This document shows, in pieces, positions 1 to 7,861 of a DNA stretch of 23,862 bases. Under the pieces are notes generated by a model. That model searched no databases. It saw only the letters and a list, made by a program, of their open reading frames with translations, and was not told the DNA's origin. The stretch lies in NCBI GenBank assembly GCA_026193555.1, contig JAPHUU010000339.1, forward strand, positions 1-23,862. Direction: 5' to 3'. Numbering within the stretch: the stretch's first letter is position 1; each line of letters opens with the position of its first letter. The translations under genes and the position numbers were made by a program. Source of the stretch: Rhodanobacter sp. GTDB taxonomy: Bacteria; Pseudomonadota; Gammaproteobacteria; Xanthomonadales; Rhodanobacteraceae.

Positions 1-1
1 A

Positions 2-97
2 CCGATGCCGCCGGACGAATTCGAACAACGCTGCCTTGAACTGGAAATTGGCGCAATCAAGCCACACGTCCACGTCATGCGCGTGGCGCTATCCTGA
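2..97 (+). CDS. C-terminal 31 codons of an unidentified protein (5' truncated)
   Basis: The reading frame is open from the window edge to a TGA at 95-97. The peptide begins PMPPDEFEQR and ends VHVMRVALS. The frame has typical high-GC codon use and ends 27 bases before the next gene start, which suggests it is the real end of an upstream gene in the same orientation. I do not recognise the family from so short a tail, and no motif, membrane segment or signal can be assigned. It could share a transcript with the VOC-fold gene that follows. Confidence 0.5.
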   Translation, partial: PMPPDEFEQRCLELEIGAIKPHVHVMRVALS

Positions 98-124
98 GCC
101 GACGCGGCAAGCGTGAGGTGGCGG

Positions 125-538
125 ATGATTCAGCTCGGTCGCATCGATCATGTGGTACTGCGCGCGATCGACATCGATGGCATGCAGCAATTCTATTGCG
201 ATGTACTCGGCTGCCATGTCGAACGTCGCCAGGACGAAATCGGGCTGGTCCAGCTGCGCGCTGGCGAGTCGCTGATCGATCTGGTCAGCGTGGATGGCAA
301 GCTCGGTTGCCGGGGTGGCGCTGCGCCAGGATCGACGGGGCACAACATGGATCATCTGTGCCTGACCGTGGTCGACTACGACGAGGCAGTGATCCTGGCG
401 TACCTGAATGCGCATGGCGTGCGCGTGGGCGAACCGGGTTTGCGCTATGGCGCGCAGGGCGAAGGTCCGTCGATCTACCTGCATGACCCGCAAGGCAACA
501 TGATCGAACTGAAGAGGCCGCCGCATGCAGTGGCCTGA
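125..538 (+). CDS. VOC (glyoxalase/bleomycin-resistance fold) family protein
   Basis: A 137-residue single-module vicinal-oxygen-chelate protein. The sequence shows the two beta-alpha-beta-beta-beta repeats typical of the fold: IDHVVLRAIDID near the N terminus with His9, GHNMDHLCL with His77, and a C-terminal GNMIEL with Glu128. These are the positions where the family usually binds a divalent metal. Family members include glyoxalase I, ring-cleavage dioxygenases and antibiotic-binding proteins, so the substrate cannot be assigned. The length and the final GNMIEL motif resemble the small uncharacterised VOC proteins common in Proteobacteria. I chose the ATG at 125 because GAGGTG at 115-120 is a good ribosome binding site for it; an in-frame GTG at 113 would place that site inside the gene. 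The next gene is convergent. Confidence 0.85.
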   Translation: MIQLGRIDHVVLRAIDIDGMQQFYCDVLGCHVERRQDEIGLVQLRAGESLIDLVSVDGKLGCRGGAAPGSTGHNMDHLCLTVVDYDEAVILAYLNAHGVRVGEPGLRYGAQGEGPSIYLHDPQGNMIELKRPPHAVA

Positions 539-546
539 CGGAGCGC

Positions 547-1170
547 TCAGCCAAGTGCGGCGCGCAGCCCGTGGCAGTCGTCGAAGCGCCAGTCAGTGAG
601 TTCCGGCCACGGGTCGCCGGGCAGGTTCACCAGCACGGCGGTGGCGCCGGCGGCGCGGGCACAGGCGAGGTCGTAGGCATAGTCGCCAACCATGGCGAGG
701 CGATCGGCGCAGGTGTCCCAGCGCGAGGCCAGATGCAGCAGTCCGGCCGGATCCGGTTTGGGGGCTGTGTCCTCACGACCGAGCACATCGTCGGGATCGA
801 AGCAGTCGGCCAGGCCAATGGTCTGCAGGGTCACCAGTGCCAGCTCGCGCAGGTTGCGCGTGAGCAGACCCAGTCGGCATCCGCGCCGGGCCAGTTCGCG
901 CACCAGTTCCACCGCACCCGGTGCCGGCATGGACGCATGCGCCAGCTCGCGCTCGTGCTCAAGCAGCCAGGCGCGCTTGGCGGCGGCTTCGTTGGCGGGC
1001 AGGGCGGCGATGTGCGCGAGGATGTCCTCGTCGTCACGAATCGCCAGCGCGCGGCGGATGGCGGCGAAGTCATGCGCGGCCACAGTGAGCGTGCCGTCCA
1101 TGTCGAAGGTCCAGTGGCGGCACCGGTGCAGGTCCGTGGGGGGGCTGCCGGGATCGTGAGGGATGGACAT
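547..1170 (-). CDS. HAD superfamily hydrolase (phosphoglycolate-phosphatase-like)
   Basis: A 207-residue cytoplasmic phosphatase of the haloacid dehalogenase superfamily. Motif I is FDMDGTLT, with nucleophile Asp23 and acid/base Asp25. Motif II is the Thr of LLTRN. Motif III is the Lys in KPDPAG. Motif IV is GDYAYDL, whose acidic residues bind Mg2+. A helical cap of roughly 70 residues lies between motifs I and II, as in subfamily I enzymes such as phosphoglycolate phosphatase and phosphonatase. The substrate cannot be read from the sequence. The gene is convergent with the VOC gene, with stop codons only a few bases apart. It lies downstream of tRNA-Leu on the same strand but is separated from it by two terminator-like hairpins, so it is probably transcribed separately. 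No strong ribosome binding site is visible before the ATG at 1170. Confidence 0.88.
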   Translation of the reverse strand: MSIPHDPGSPPTDLHRCRHWTFDMDGTLTVAAHDFAAIRRALAIRDDEDILAHIAALPANEAAAKRAWLLEHERELAHASMPAPGAVELVRELARRGCRLGLLTRNLRELALVTLQTIGLADCFDPDDVLGREDTAPKPDPAGLLHLASRWDTCADRLAMVGDYAYDLACARAAGATAVLVNLPGDPWPELTDWRFDDCHGLRAALG

Positions 1171-1215
1171 GCCCAGAACTCCATGCGGCGAGGCGCAACC
1201 GCGGCCAATCGCAAA

Positions 1216-1257
1216 ATGACGAAAGCCGCCTTGTCAGCCAGCCTTCCTGACTTTGGC
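1216..1257 (-). terminator. Degenerate second terminator-like hairpin downstream of tRNA-Leu
   Basis: The 20 bases at 1218-1237 are identical to 1271-1290, half of the stronger hairpin next to the tRNA. Here the partner arm is imperfect: about one mismatch and one wobble remain in the core stem. On the minus strand the hairpin is followed by a T-rich stretch (TTTCGTCATTTT). It may act as a weak back-up terminator or be a decaying duplicate. Confidence 0.4.
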
Positions 1258-1265
1258 CCAACCCG

Positions 1266-1301
1266 GAAAAGACGAAAGCCGCCTTGTCAGGCGGCCTTCG
1301 T
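1266..1301 (-). terminator. Rho-independent terminator of tRNA-Leu
   Basis: Read on the minus strand, arms at 1301-1290 and 1283-1272 pair over about 12 positions (ACGAA and GCCGCC blocks with one internal mismatch) around a six-base loop. A T-rich tail (CGTCTTTTCC) follows. It begins 8 bases after the encoded CCA of tRNA-Leu, which fits a terminator for that gene. Confidence 0.7.
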
Positions 1302-1308
1302 TTACAAT

Positions 1309-1395
1309 TGGTGCCCAGAAGAGGACTCGAACCTCCACGAAGTTTCCCCCGCTAGCACCTGAAGCTAGTGCGTCTACCAATTCCGCCACCTGGGC
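1309..1395 (-). tRNA. leuT-type: tRNA-Leu (anticodon CAG)
   Basis: An 87-base class II tRNA with encoded CCA. On the minus strand it starts GCCCAGG and ends CTGGGCACCA, giving a seven-pair acceptor stem with one G-U pair and discriminator A. The D arm contains GGCGGAATTGGTAGACGC, typical of leucine tRNAs. The anticodon stem CTAGC/GCTAG encloses loop TTCAGGT, so the anticodon is CAG, which reads CUG, a frequent leucine codon in GC-rich genomes. The long variable arm follows, and the T arm has GGTTCGAGTCC. It has its own promoter and terminator, so it is a single-gene unit. Confidence 0.97.
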
Positions 1396-1432
1396 AGGTG
1401 TCACGTCGCTCTGCGAGCTGCGTGAGCCGCGT

Positions 1433-1461
1433 AATGTAGGCATCTGTCGCTGGATTGTCAA
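1433..1461 (-). promoter_or_regulatory. Sigma-70 promoter of tRNA-Leu
   Basis: On the minus strand a perfect -35 TTGACA (1461-1456) is followed by a 17-base spacer and a -10 TACATT (1438-1433). The expected start is near 1426, about 30 bases before the mature tRNA 5' end. The region after the -10 is GC-rich (ACGCGGC), as in stringently controlled stable-RNA promoters. The element lies between tRNA-Leu and the divergent rnr start. Confidence 0.8.
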
Positions 1462-1526
1462 CTCTTTTCCATATTCATTCGCGCGTCGTGTCATCCTCCG
1501 CGCCGTACACACCACAAGGATACTTA

Positions 1527-4247
1527 GTGACCAGAAAAACTCCCCCTTCATCCGGCAAGGGCCGGGACTCCCACCCGGCCAAGGACGCGACGAAATCTCC
1601 GAGTCGCAAGCCGAGATCTGCCAGCGCTGGCGGTTCACGCAACAAGGCTGCCGCAGGCGCCGCACGTGATCCCCATGCCGAGCGCGAAGCGCAGCGCTAT
1701 GAGCGCCCGATTCCCAGCCGCGAGGCGATTCTCGGCCTGCTCGAGGAGCGCGGCGAGCTGCTGACCGAGGCGCGCATTGCCGAGGTGCTGGAGATCCATG
1801 ACGAAACCGACCTCGACGCACTGCGCAAGCGGCTGGCGGCGATGGTGCGCGATGGCCAGCTGCTGCTGGGGCGCCGCGGCGGCTATGCGCCGACCCAGAA
1901 ACTCGACCTGATTGCCGGCGCAGTGCTGGCCAATGCCGAAGGCTACGGTTTTCTGCGCCCGGATGAAGGCGGCGACGATCTGTACCTGTCGCCGCAGCAG
2001 ATGCGCACGGTGATGCATGGTGATCGGGTGCTGGCCAGCGTGGTCGGCATCGACCGCCGTGGTCGCCGGCAGGGTGCCATCGCCGAAGTGCTCCAGCGGC
2101 GTTCGTCGCGGCTGGTCGGTCGGGTGGTGGTCGAGAATGGCGTGACCGTGGTGGCGCCGGACGACCGACGCATGAATCAGGACATCCTGATTCCACCGGG
2201 CCAGGAGAATGGTGCGCGCGCGGGGCAGATCGTGGTGATTGAGATCACCGATCCGCCGACCCAGCATCGTGGCCCGCTGGGCGCGATCCGCGCCGTGTTG
2301 GGCGAACGCCTGGAACCCTCGCTGGTGGTGGAGATGGCGATCGCCAGCCACGACCTGCCGAACGAATGGCCGTCCCAGGTGCTGGGCGATGCGGCCCAGG
2401 TCGAGGCCGTGGTGACCGCTGTCGAGCGCGAGGGGCGGGTCGATATCCGCTCGTTGCCACTGGTGACGATCGATGGCGCCGACGCCCGCGATTTCGACGA
2501 TGCCGTGTATGCCGAGCCGAAGCGCAGCGGCGGCTGGCGGCTGATCGTGGCGATCGCCGACGTGTCGCATTATGTGCAGGTCGGCAACGCACTCGATCGC
2601 GAAGCCTATGAGCGAAGCACCTCGACCTATTTTCCGGGCTTCGTGGTGCCGATGCTGCCGGAGACACTGTCCAACGGCATCTGTTCGCTGATGCCCAAGG
2701 TCGAGCGGCTGTGCATGGTCTGCGACATGCTGGTGGATGCCGATGGCGCGGTGACCAAGGCGAAGTTTTACGATGCGGTGATGCGCTCGCACGCGCGGCT
2801 CACCTACGACAAGGTATGGCAGGTGGTCGGCTTGAACGACGCCGATGCCCGCCACGAAGTGGCCGATGTGCTGCCGCAGCTGGAAAATCTGCATGCGCTG
2901 TACAAGGCGATGGCGCAGCAACGCAAGCACCGCGGCGCGATCGACTTCGAGACGCCGGAGGTGAAGTTCCGGCTCGACCAGACCGGCGGCGTGGAGTCGA
3001 TGGGCGCCACCGAGCGCAACGATGCGCACAAGCTGATCGAGGAATGCATGATCGCCGCCAACGTGCAGGCAGCGTTGTTCCTGGAGAAGAAGAAGGTTCC
3101 CGCGCTGTTCCGCGCGCACGAGCCGCCGCCGGCGGAGAAATACGAGGACCTGCAGCAGTTCCTGCGCGAGTTCAAGCTGAGCATGCCACCGGTGGCCGAG
3201 GTCACGCCCGGCGATTATTCCGACGTGCTGCGGATGGTGCATGACCGACCCGAGCGCGGCCTGATCCAGTCGGTGCTGCTGCGCTCGCAGAGCATGGCGG
3301 CCTATCAGCCGGACAATCGGGGTCATTTCGGACTGTCACTGCTGGCCTATGCGCATTTCACCTCGCCGATCCGCCGCTATCCGGATTTGCTGGTGCACCG
3401 TGCAATCCGCTACGCGTTGACTGGCGGCAAGCCCGAGGGCTACAGCTACAGCCCCGGTGAGATGGCCAGCATGGCGGTGCATTGCTCGCAACGCGAGCGG
3501 CGTGCCGAGGAGGCCGAGCGCGACGTCGACGAGCGCTTCAAGTGCGCATGGATGTCCAAGCATGTCGGCAGCGAATTCGACGGTACCGTCGCCGGAGTGA
3601 CCTCGTTCGGCCTGTTCGTTGAGCTGGACGAGTCCCGGGTGTCGGGACTGGTGCACATCAGCCAGTTGGCCAACGACTATTACCATTTCGATGCGGTGCG
3701 CAAACTGCTGAAAGGCGAGCGCACCGGCACCCAGTTCCGGCTCGGTGACCATGTGCGGGTGCAGGTACTGCGCGCCAGCCTGGAGGATCGCAAGATCGAC
3801 TTGCGGATGGTCCCGTCGCGCAACAAGGTGACCCCGTCCACCGGGGCGGCGAAGTACGACTACGCCGCCAATGGCGAGCGTTACTCGCTGCCGAAGAAGC
3901 CCGCTGCCGTTTCCCGACAGCAAGGCATGTTGGGTCGCGCGGCCCAGGCGATCGGTCGCGCCTTCAGTCGCAAGGAGCCGGCAGTCGTCGAACCTGCCGT
4001 GGAGCCCCTGCGGAAAGCCGCATTGAGCGATAATCCGCCGCCCCGTGCGCGTACTCCCGGTGCCAGGCGCGGAAGCGAACAGCGCTCGGGGCAGGCGCCG
4101 GCGGCCGGCAAATCCGGACAATCGCAGGCTCGTCGCCCGCGCAAGGATTCCGCAGGCTCCGGCAAGCGTGCGCCGGCTCCCGCTGGATCGGCGCCGGCGC
4201 CGAAGAAGAATCCTCGACGCAAACCGAAACCGAAAGGCAAGTCATGA
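1527..4247 (+). CDS. rnr: Ribonuclease R, 3'-5' exoribonuclease
   Basis: A 906-residue processive exoribonuclease of the RNase II/RNB family that degrades structured RNA, defective rRNA and tmRNA-tagged messages. In order it has a basic N-terminal extension, a winged-helix segment (SREAILGLLEERGELL), two cold-shock-like domains, the RNB catalytic core and an S1 domain from about residue 680 (FDGTVAGVTSFGLFVEL). In TIDGADARDFDDAV, the Asp residues at about 316, 322, 324 and 325 match the Mg2+-binding quartet of RNase II. The last ~130 residues are a Lys/Arg/Pro/Ala-rich low-complexity tail; E. coli RNase R (about 813 residues) has a shorter one. I chose GTG at 1527 because AAGGA at 1516-1520 sits 6 bases upstream; an in-frame TTG at 1455 would lie inside the tRNA promoter. 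The gene overlaps rlmB by ATGA, matching the conserved rnr-rlmB pair of gammaproteobacteria. Confidence 0.96.
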   Translation: MTRKTPPSSGKGRDSHPAKDATKSPSRKPRSASAGGSRNKAAAGAARDPHAEREAQRYERPIPSREAILGLLEERGELLTEARIAEVLEIHDETDLDALRKRLAAMVRDGQLLLGRRGGYAPTQKLDLIAGAVLANAEGYGFLRPDEGGDDLYLSPQQMRTVMHGDRVLASVVGIDRRGRRQGAIAEVLQRRSSRLVGRVVVENGVTVVAPDDRRMNQDILIPPGQENGARAGQIVVIEITDPPTQHRGPLGAIRAVLGERLEPSLVVEMAIASHDLPNEWPSQVLGDAAQVEAVVTAVEREGRVDIRSLPLVTIDGADARDFDDAVYAEPKRSGGWRLIVAIADVSHYVQVGNALDREAYERSTSTYFPGFVVPMLPETLSNGICSLMPKVERLCMVCDMLVDADGAVTKAKFYDAVMRSHARLTYDKVWQVVGLNDADARHEVADVLPQLENLHALYKAMAQQRKHRGAIDFETPEVKFRLDQTGGVESMGATERNDAHKLIEECMIAANVQAALFLEKKKVPALFRAHEPPPAEKYEDLQQFLREFKLSMPPVAEVTPGDYSDVLRMVHDRPERGLIQSVLLRSQSMAAYQPDNRGHFGLSLLAYAHFTSPIRRYPDLLVHRAIRYALTGGKPEGYSYSPGEMASMAVHCSQRERRAEEAERDVDERFKCAWMSKHVGSEFDGTVAGVTSFGLFVELDESRVSGLVHISQLANDYYHFDAVRKLLKGERTGTQFRLGDHVRVQVLRASLEDRKIDLRMVPSRNKVTPSTGAAKYDYAANGERYSLPKKPAAVSRQQGMLGRAAQAIGRAFSRKEPAVVEPAVEPLRKAALSDNPPPRARTPGARRGSEQRSGQAPAAGKSGQSQARRPRKDSAGSGKRAPAPAGSAPAPKKNPRRKPKPKGKS

Positions 4248-4990
4248 GTGAGAGCTGGATCGTCGGGATCAACCCGGTCGAAGGTGCGTTGAGCAACGAC
4301 GCCGAGCGCGTGCGTGAAGTGGTGGTCGAACAGGGTCAGCGCAACGCGCGCGTGCAGGAGCTGGCGGACAGGGCAAAGGCGCTGAAGATTCCGGTGCAGC
4401 TGCGACCGCGTGAACAGCTGGACAAGCTGGCCGGTGAGGCCCGGCATCAGGGTGTAGCGGCCCTGTATGAGGCGCCGCCGCTGGTGCACGAGAACGACCT
4501 GGCTGGCCTGATGGCACGCGATGGCAGCAACACCTTGGTGCTGGTGCTCGACGGGGTCACCGATCCGCACAACCTCGGTGCCTGCCTGCGCAGTGCGGCG
4601 GCGGCCAAGGTCACTGCGGTGATCGTGCCGAAGGATCGCGCGGTCGGGCTGACGCCGGTGGTGCGCCGCGCCTCGGCCGGCGGTGCCGACCGGGTACCGC
4701 TGATCGCGGTGACCAACCTGGCCCGCACGCTGCGCGAGCTGAAGGATGCCGGCGTGTGGATCACCGGGCTGGACGGAGCCACCGAGACCTCGGTTTACGA
4801 GGTCGACTTGAAGGGACCGGTGGCGCTGGTGCTGGGCGGGGAGGGCGAGGGCATGCGCCGCTTGACCCGGGAGCTGTGCGATTTCGTGGCAAAGATCCCG
4901 ATGCCCGGGACGATGGAAAGCCTCAATGTCTCCGTCGCCACCGGCATCATACTGTTCGAGGCACTGCGTCAGAGGAGCGCCAGACGATGA
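4244..4990 (+). CDS. rlmB: 23S rRNA (guanosine-2'-O-)-methyltransferase RlmB
   Basis: A 248-residue SpoU/TrmH-class (SPOUT) methyltransferase. In E. coli RlmB methylates the 2'-hydroxyl of G2251 in the 23S rRNA P loop using S-adenosylmethionine. The N-terminal ~75 residues form the substrate-binding domain (IVGINPVEGAL at the start). The catalytic domain shows the three SPOUT motifs: LDGVTDPHNLGACLRSA near residue 100 (motif 1, with the conserved Asn and Arg), VLGGEGEGM near 195 (motif 2), and IPMPGTMESLNVSVATGI near 217 (motif 3), the last two contributing to the trefoil-knot cofactor site. Its start overlaps the rnr stop and its stop overlaps the next start, both as ATGA, so the three genes are probably translationally coupled. 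Confidence 0.95.
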   Translation: MSESWIVGINPVEGALSNDAERVREVVVEQGQRNARVQELADRAKALKIPVQLRPREQLDKLAGEARHQGVAALYEAPPLVHENDLAGLMARDGSNTLVLVLDGVTDPHNLGACLRSAAAAKVTAVIVPKDRAVGLTPVVRRASAGGADRVPLIAVTNLARTLRELKDAGVWITGLDGATETSVYEVDLKGPVALVLGGEGEGMRRLTRELCDFVAKIPMPGTMESLNVSVATGIILFEALRQRSARR

Positions 4991-5280
4991 ATCTCTACTG
5001 GTACGACTGGACCGGCTACATCGGCGTGGCTTTCGTGCTGCTGGCCTATCTGCTGCTGCAGCAGCACCGATTGCGCGGCAACGGCCTGCTGTATCAGCTG
5101 ATGAACGTGCTGGGTGCGGTCGGGGTGATGATCTCGCTGATCTTCGGCATCGGGCCGGTCAACTGGCCGGCATTCCTGATGCAGGTGGCCTGGGTCGTGA
5201 TAGGCGTCTACGGCATCGCCCACAGCGCGACGGTTCGCCGTCGCGCGCGGGGCGAAGGGCACAAGCTGCCGCTGTGGTGA
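4987..5280 (+). CDS. Small three-helix membrane protein, CBU_0592-like
   Basis: A 97-residue integral membrane protein with three predicted transmembrane helices at about residues 9-25, 35-55 and 60-80 and a basic cytoplasmic tail (VRRRARGEGHK). The start YDWTGYIGVAFVLLAYLLLQ and the NVLGAVG segment resemble the small uncharacterised family named after Coxiella CBU_0592, sometimes loosely labelled permease. No biochemical role is established that I know of. The start ATG at 4987 overlaps the rlmB stop as ATGA, so it is the third gene of the rnr-rlmB unit. The family assignment is from memory of its sequence style and is less certain than the topology. Confidence 0.8.
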   Translation: MNLYWYDWTGYIGVAFVLLAYLLLQQHRLRGNGLLYQLMNVLGAVGVMISLIFGIGPVNWPAFLMQVAWVVIGVYGIAHSATVRRRARGEGHKLPLW

Positions 5281-5366
5281 CGGGGTGATCCCCGCTTCGG
5301 GCACCTGATCGTGCTGCGCGTTGCGCCCGGCTTCCGGCGCGCGGCAGGGGCTGGCCCGACGCTGCG

Positions 5367-6098
5367 TTACGGCTTGTCGCCGAGATTGCCCAGTTCAGGA
5401 CTTGAGGTGAGGTCACGATTGGGGCGCTGCTTGTTCAATGGCTGGCCATGCACCTGGTACCACACGCTTTCGGCGATGTTGGTGGCGTGGTCGCCGATTC
5501 GTTCGATGTTCTTGGCCATGAACAGCAGGTGGGTGCACGGGGTGATGTTGCGCGGATCTTCCATCATGTAGGTGAGAAGCTGGCGGAAATAGCCGGTGTA
5601 GGCCTCATCCAGTTCGGCGTCGTCCTTCCATACCTGGTAGGCACGTTCGGCGTCCTGTTCGTGATAGGCCTTCAGCACCTCGCGGACCTCGTCTGCGGCC
5701 AGTTCGGCAAGGTGGTCGAGACCTTTGGTCGGCGCGACAGGTGCCACCATCGATAGCGGGATCGAGCGCTTGGCTACATTGGCGGCATAGTCCCCGATGC
5801 GTTCAATGTCGGCGGCGATGCGCAAGGCAGCAAACACATTGCGCAGGTCGCCAGCCATCGGCGCCCGCAGCGCGAGCAGACGGACCACGTCGTGGCTGAT
5901 CTCCTGTTCCAGCTGGTCGATCGCGTCGTCATTATCGACGACGCGTCGGGCAGCGCGCTCGTCACGGCGTTCGACTACGTCGAGCGCGGCTTCCAGCTGA
6001 CTGACCGAAAGTTCGCCCATGCGCACGATTTCGCCAGTCAAGCGCGCCAGCTCGCTGTCATAGCTCTTGATGATATGTTCCTTGCTGGTGCCGTTCAT
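5367..6098 (-). CDS. phoU: Phosphate transport system regulator PhoU
   Basis: A 243-residue all-helical cytoplasmic protein with two PhoU repeats. It opens with KSYDSELARLTGEIVRMGEL and carries the acidic metal-binding patterns DLRNVFAALRIAADIERIGDYAAN in repeat 1 and MAKNIERIGDHATNIAE in repeat 2. PhoU couples the state of the PstSCAB transporter to the PhoR sensor kinase and keeps the Pho regulon off when phosphate is plentiful; its loss typically causes constitutive Pho expression and polyphosphate build-up. It is the last gene of the pst operon, 88 bases after pstB, the usual place. An AG-rich stretch (AGAGAGAG) a few bases before the ATG at 6098 can serve as ribosome binding site. No clear T-tailed terminator follows in the gap to the convergent membrane-protein gene. 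Confidence 0.96.
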   Translation of the reverse strand: MNGTSKEHIIKSYDSELARLTGEIVRMGELSVSQLEAALDVVERRDERAARRVVDNDDAIDQLEQEISHDVVRLLALRAPMAGDLRNVFAALRIAADIERIGDYAANVAKRSIPLSMVAPVAPTKGLDHLAELAADEVREVLKAYHEQDAERAYQVWKDDAELDEAYTGYFRQLLTYMMEDPRNITPCTHLLFMAKNIERIGDHATNIAESVWYQVHGQPLNKQRPNRDLTSSPELGNLGDKP

Positions 6099-6186
6099 AT
6101 CGTGCTCTCTCTCTTGAAATAGGCAGTGTGGGGCGGTGTTGCCCTTTGCCTCGCCCTCTCACCGGATGCAACGGAGAAGGAACGGA

Positions 6187-7002
6187 TCAACCAAAACGAC
6201 CGGTAATGTAGTCCTCGGTCTGTTTCTTGCTCGGGCTGGTGAATATCTTCTCGGTCTCGTCGAACTCGATCAACTCGCCCAGGTACATGAATGCAGTCAG
6301 GTCGGAGCAGCGTGCTGCCTGCTGCATGTTGTGCGTGACCATGACGATCGTATATTCGCTGGTGAGTTCCGCTACCAGTTGCTCGATGCGGCTGGTTGCA
6401 ATCGGATCAAGCGCCGATGTCGGTTCATCCAGCAGCAGTACCTCGGGTTTCAGAGCGATCGCACGGGCAATGCACAACCGTTGCTGCTGACCACCGGACA
6501 GTCCGAGCGCATTCTGCTTGAGTTTGTCCTTCACTTCGTCCCACAGCGCTGCACTGCGCAGTGCCTGTTCCACCCGGATGGCCATGTCCGGTCGGGACAG
6601 CTTTTCGTGATGGCGGATGCCGTAGGCAACATTCTCGAAGATCGGCATCGGGAACGGCACCGGCTTCTGGAACACCATGCCGATCTTTCCGCGCAGGCGA
6701 TTCATCGAATAGCCGGGGTCGAGAATGTTCTCGCCGTCGAGGACGATCTCGCCCTTTGCCTCCTGCTTGGGGTAGATCGCGTAGATGCGGTTGAAGATAC
6801 GAAGCAGGGTCGACTTGCCGCAGCCGGAGGGCCCGATGATCGCGGTCACCTTCTTCTCCGGTATGTCCATGCTGATGCCATTCAGCGCCTGGAATCCGTT
6901 GTAGTAGAAATACAGGTCGCGCACCTTCAGCTTGGTTGGCGCGATCGCTACGGATGTGTCCGCAGGCTGCGGATTGAGGGCGGCGACGGCACGCTCAGTC
7001 AT
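6187..7002 (-). CDS. pstB: Phosphate ABC transporter ATP-binding protein PstB
   Basis: A 271-residue ABC ATPase that powers phosphate import through PstC/PstA. Walker A is GPSGCGKS (residues 57-64), the Q loop is [11 protein letters not shown], the ABC signature is LSGGQQQR (168-175), Walker B is LLLDEP (about 189-194), and the switch His is in MVTHNMQQ. The sequence [20 protein letters not shown] and the [15 protein letters not shown] segment are characteristic of PstB rather than other importers. About 20 extra residues precede the ABC domain. Its start lies inside the 3' end of pstA (8-base overlap), and AAGGTG upstream of the ATG can act as ribosome binding site. Confidence 0.97.
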   Translation of the reverse strand: MTERAVAALNPQPADTSVAIAPTKLKVRDLYFYYNGFQALNGISMDIPEKKVTAIIGPSGCGKSTLLRIFNRIYAIYPKQEAKGEIVLDGENILDPGYSMNRLRGKIGMVFQKPVPFPMPIFENVAYGIRHHEKLSRPDMAIRVEQALRSAALWDEVKDKLKQNALGLSGGQQQRLCIARAIALKPEVLLLDEPTSALDPIATSRIEQLVAELTSEYTIVMVTHNMQQAARCSDLTAFMYLGELIEFDETEKIFTSPSKKQTEDYITGRFG

Positions 7003-7861
7003 GGGACACCTTGTTGCGGGAGAGGATCAGGCGGGAAGCGAGGCTGAGCAGCAGCACGAACATGGTGAGCACGAACGCACCGGCCCATGCCAGGGCGTGC
7101 ATTTTGTCACCCGGATCGTTGGCGTACTGGTAGATGATCTGCGGCAGGCTGGCCATCTTTTCCATCGGGTTGAGCGTCATGAAATTGTTGCCGAAAGCGG
7201 TGAACAGAAGCGGTGCAGTCTCGCCGCTGATGCGTGCCAGTGCCAGCAGCACACCGGTGACGATGCCCGAGCGCGCGGCGCGAATCAGGATCTGCGTGGT
7301 CAGCTTCCACTGCGGCACACCCAGCGACAGTGCCGCCTCACGCAGGGTTGACGGTACCAGCCGCAGCATCTCGTCAGTGGTGCGCACGATGACCGGTAGT
7401 GCGATAAGCGCCAGAGCCACGCCACCGGCAAAGCCGGAAAACGTGGTATTGCCATGGGTCAGCGCGGTGCTCGGCAATACGATGATGGTGTAGACGAACA
7501 GGCCCATCACGATCGATGGCGCCGACAGCAGGATGTCGTTGAAGAAACGGATCGTCTCCCCCAGTTTGGTGTGGTGGGCATATTCGGCCAACCAGGTGCC
7601 GGCCAGCACGCCGATCGGGGTGGCGATCGCGATGCCCAGGAGATCGATGATCAGGCTGCCGACCATCGCATTGGCCAAGCCGCCTTCATTGCCGTAGGCA
7701 GTGATGGTGCTGAAGAGCCTCAAGTTGAGCGCGCTGATGCCGCGCATCAGCGTGTCCCAAAGGATCCATCCGAGAAATCCCAAGCCGATCAGGGTGGCCA
7801 GCATGCTCAGGCCCAGCGCCAACCAGTTGGTGATGCGGCGTCGCAGATACAGGGCGCCCAT
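6995..7861 (-). CDS. pstA: Phosphate ABC transporter permease PstA
   Basis: A 288-residue inner-membrane permease that pairs with PstC to form the phosphate channel. It has about six transmembrane helices, the first at residues 13-35. The cytoplasmic coupling loop [22 protein letters not shown] is the typical PstA EAA-type motif that contacts PstB. The segments [17 protein letters not shown] and [22 protein letters not shown] are also diagnostic. Its ATG overlaps the pstC stop by one base (TGATG), and AAGGAAGG lies just upstream, so translation is probably coupled to pstC. Confidence 0.96.
   Translation of the reverse strand: MGALYLRRRITNWLALGLSMLATLIGLGFLGWILWDTLMRGISALNLRLFSTITAYGNEGGLANAMVGSLIIDLLGIAIATPIGVLAGTWLAEYAHHTKLGETIRFFNDILLSAPSIVMGLFVYTIIVLPSTALTHGNTTFSGFAGGVALALIALPVIVRTTDEMLRLVPSTLREAALSLGVPQWKLTTQILIRAARSGIVTGVLLALARISGETAPLLFTAFGNNFMTLNPMEKMASLPQIIYQYANDPGDKMHALAWAGAFVLTMFVLLLSLASRLILSRNKVSHD

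Noticed and set aside
571..1362. 263-codon plus-strand frame across the HAD gene and tRNA
   Set aside because: It runs through the tRNA-Leu gene and terminators; the minus-strand frame has all four HAD motifs.
1455..1526. Upstream TTG start for rnr
   Set aside because: It would place the first codons over the -35 of the tRNA-Leu promoter and has no ribosome binding site; the GTG at 1527 has AAGGA at good spacing.
1635..3326. 563-codon open frame antisense to rnr
   Set aside because: His/Arg/Leu-rich composition typical of the antisense of a GC-rich gene, with no recognisable domain; rnr on the other strand is fully conserved.
5281..5294. CGGGG-TGAT-CCCCG hairpin after the small membrane-protein gene
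   Set aside because: Only five pairs and no T tract on either strand, so not supported as a terminator for either convergent unit.
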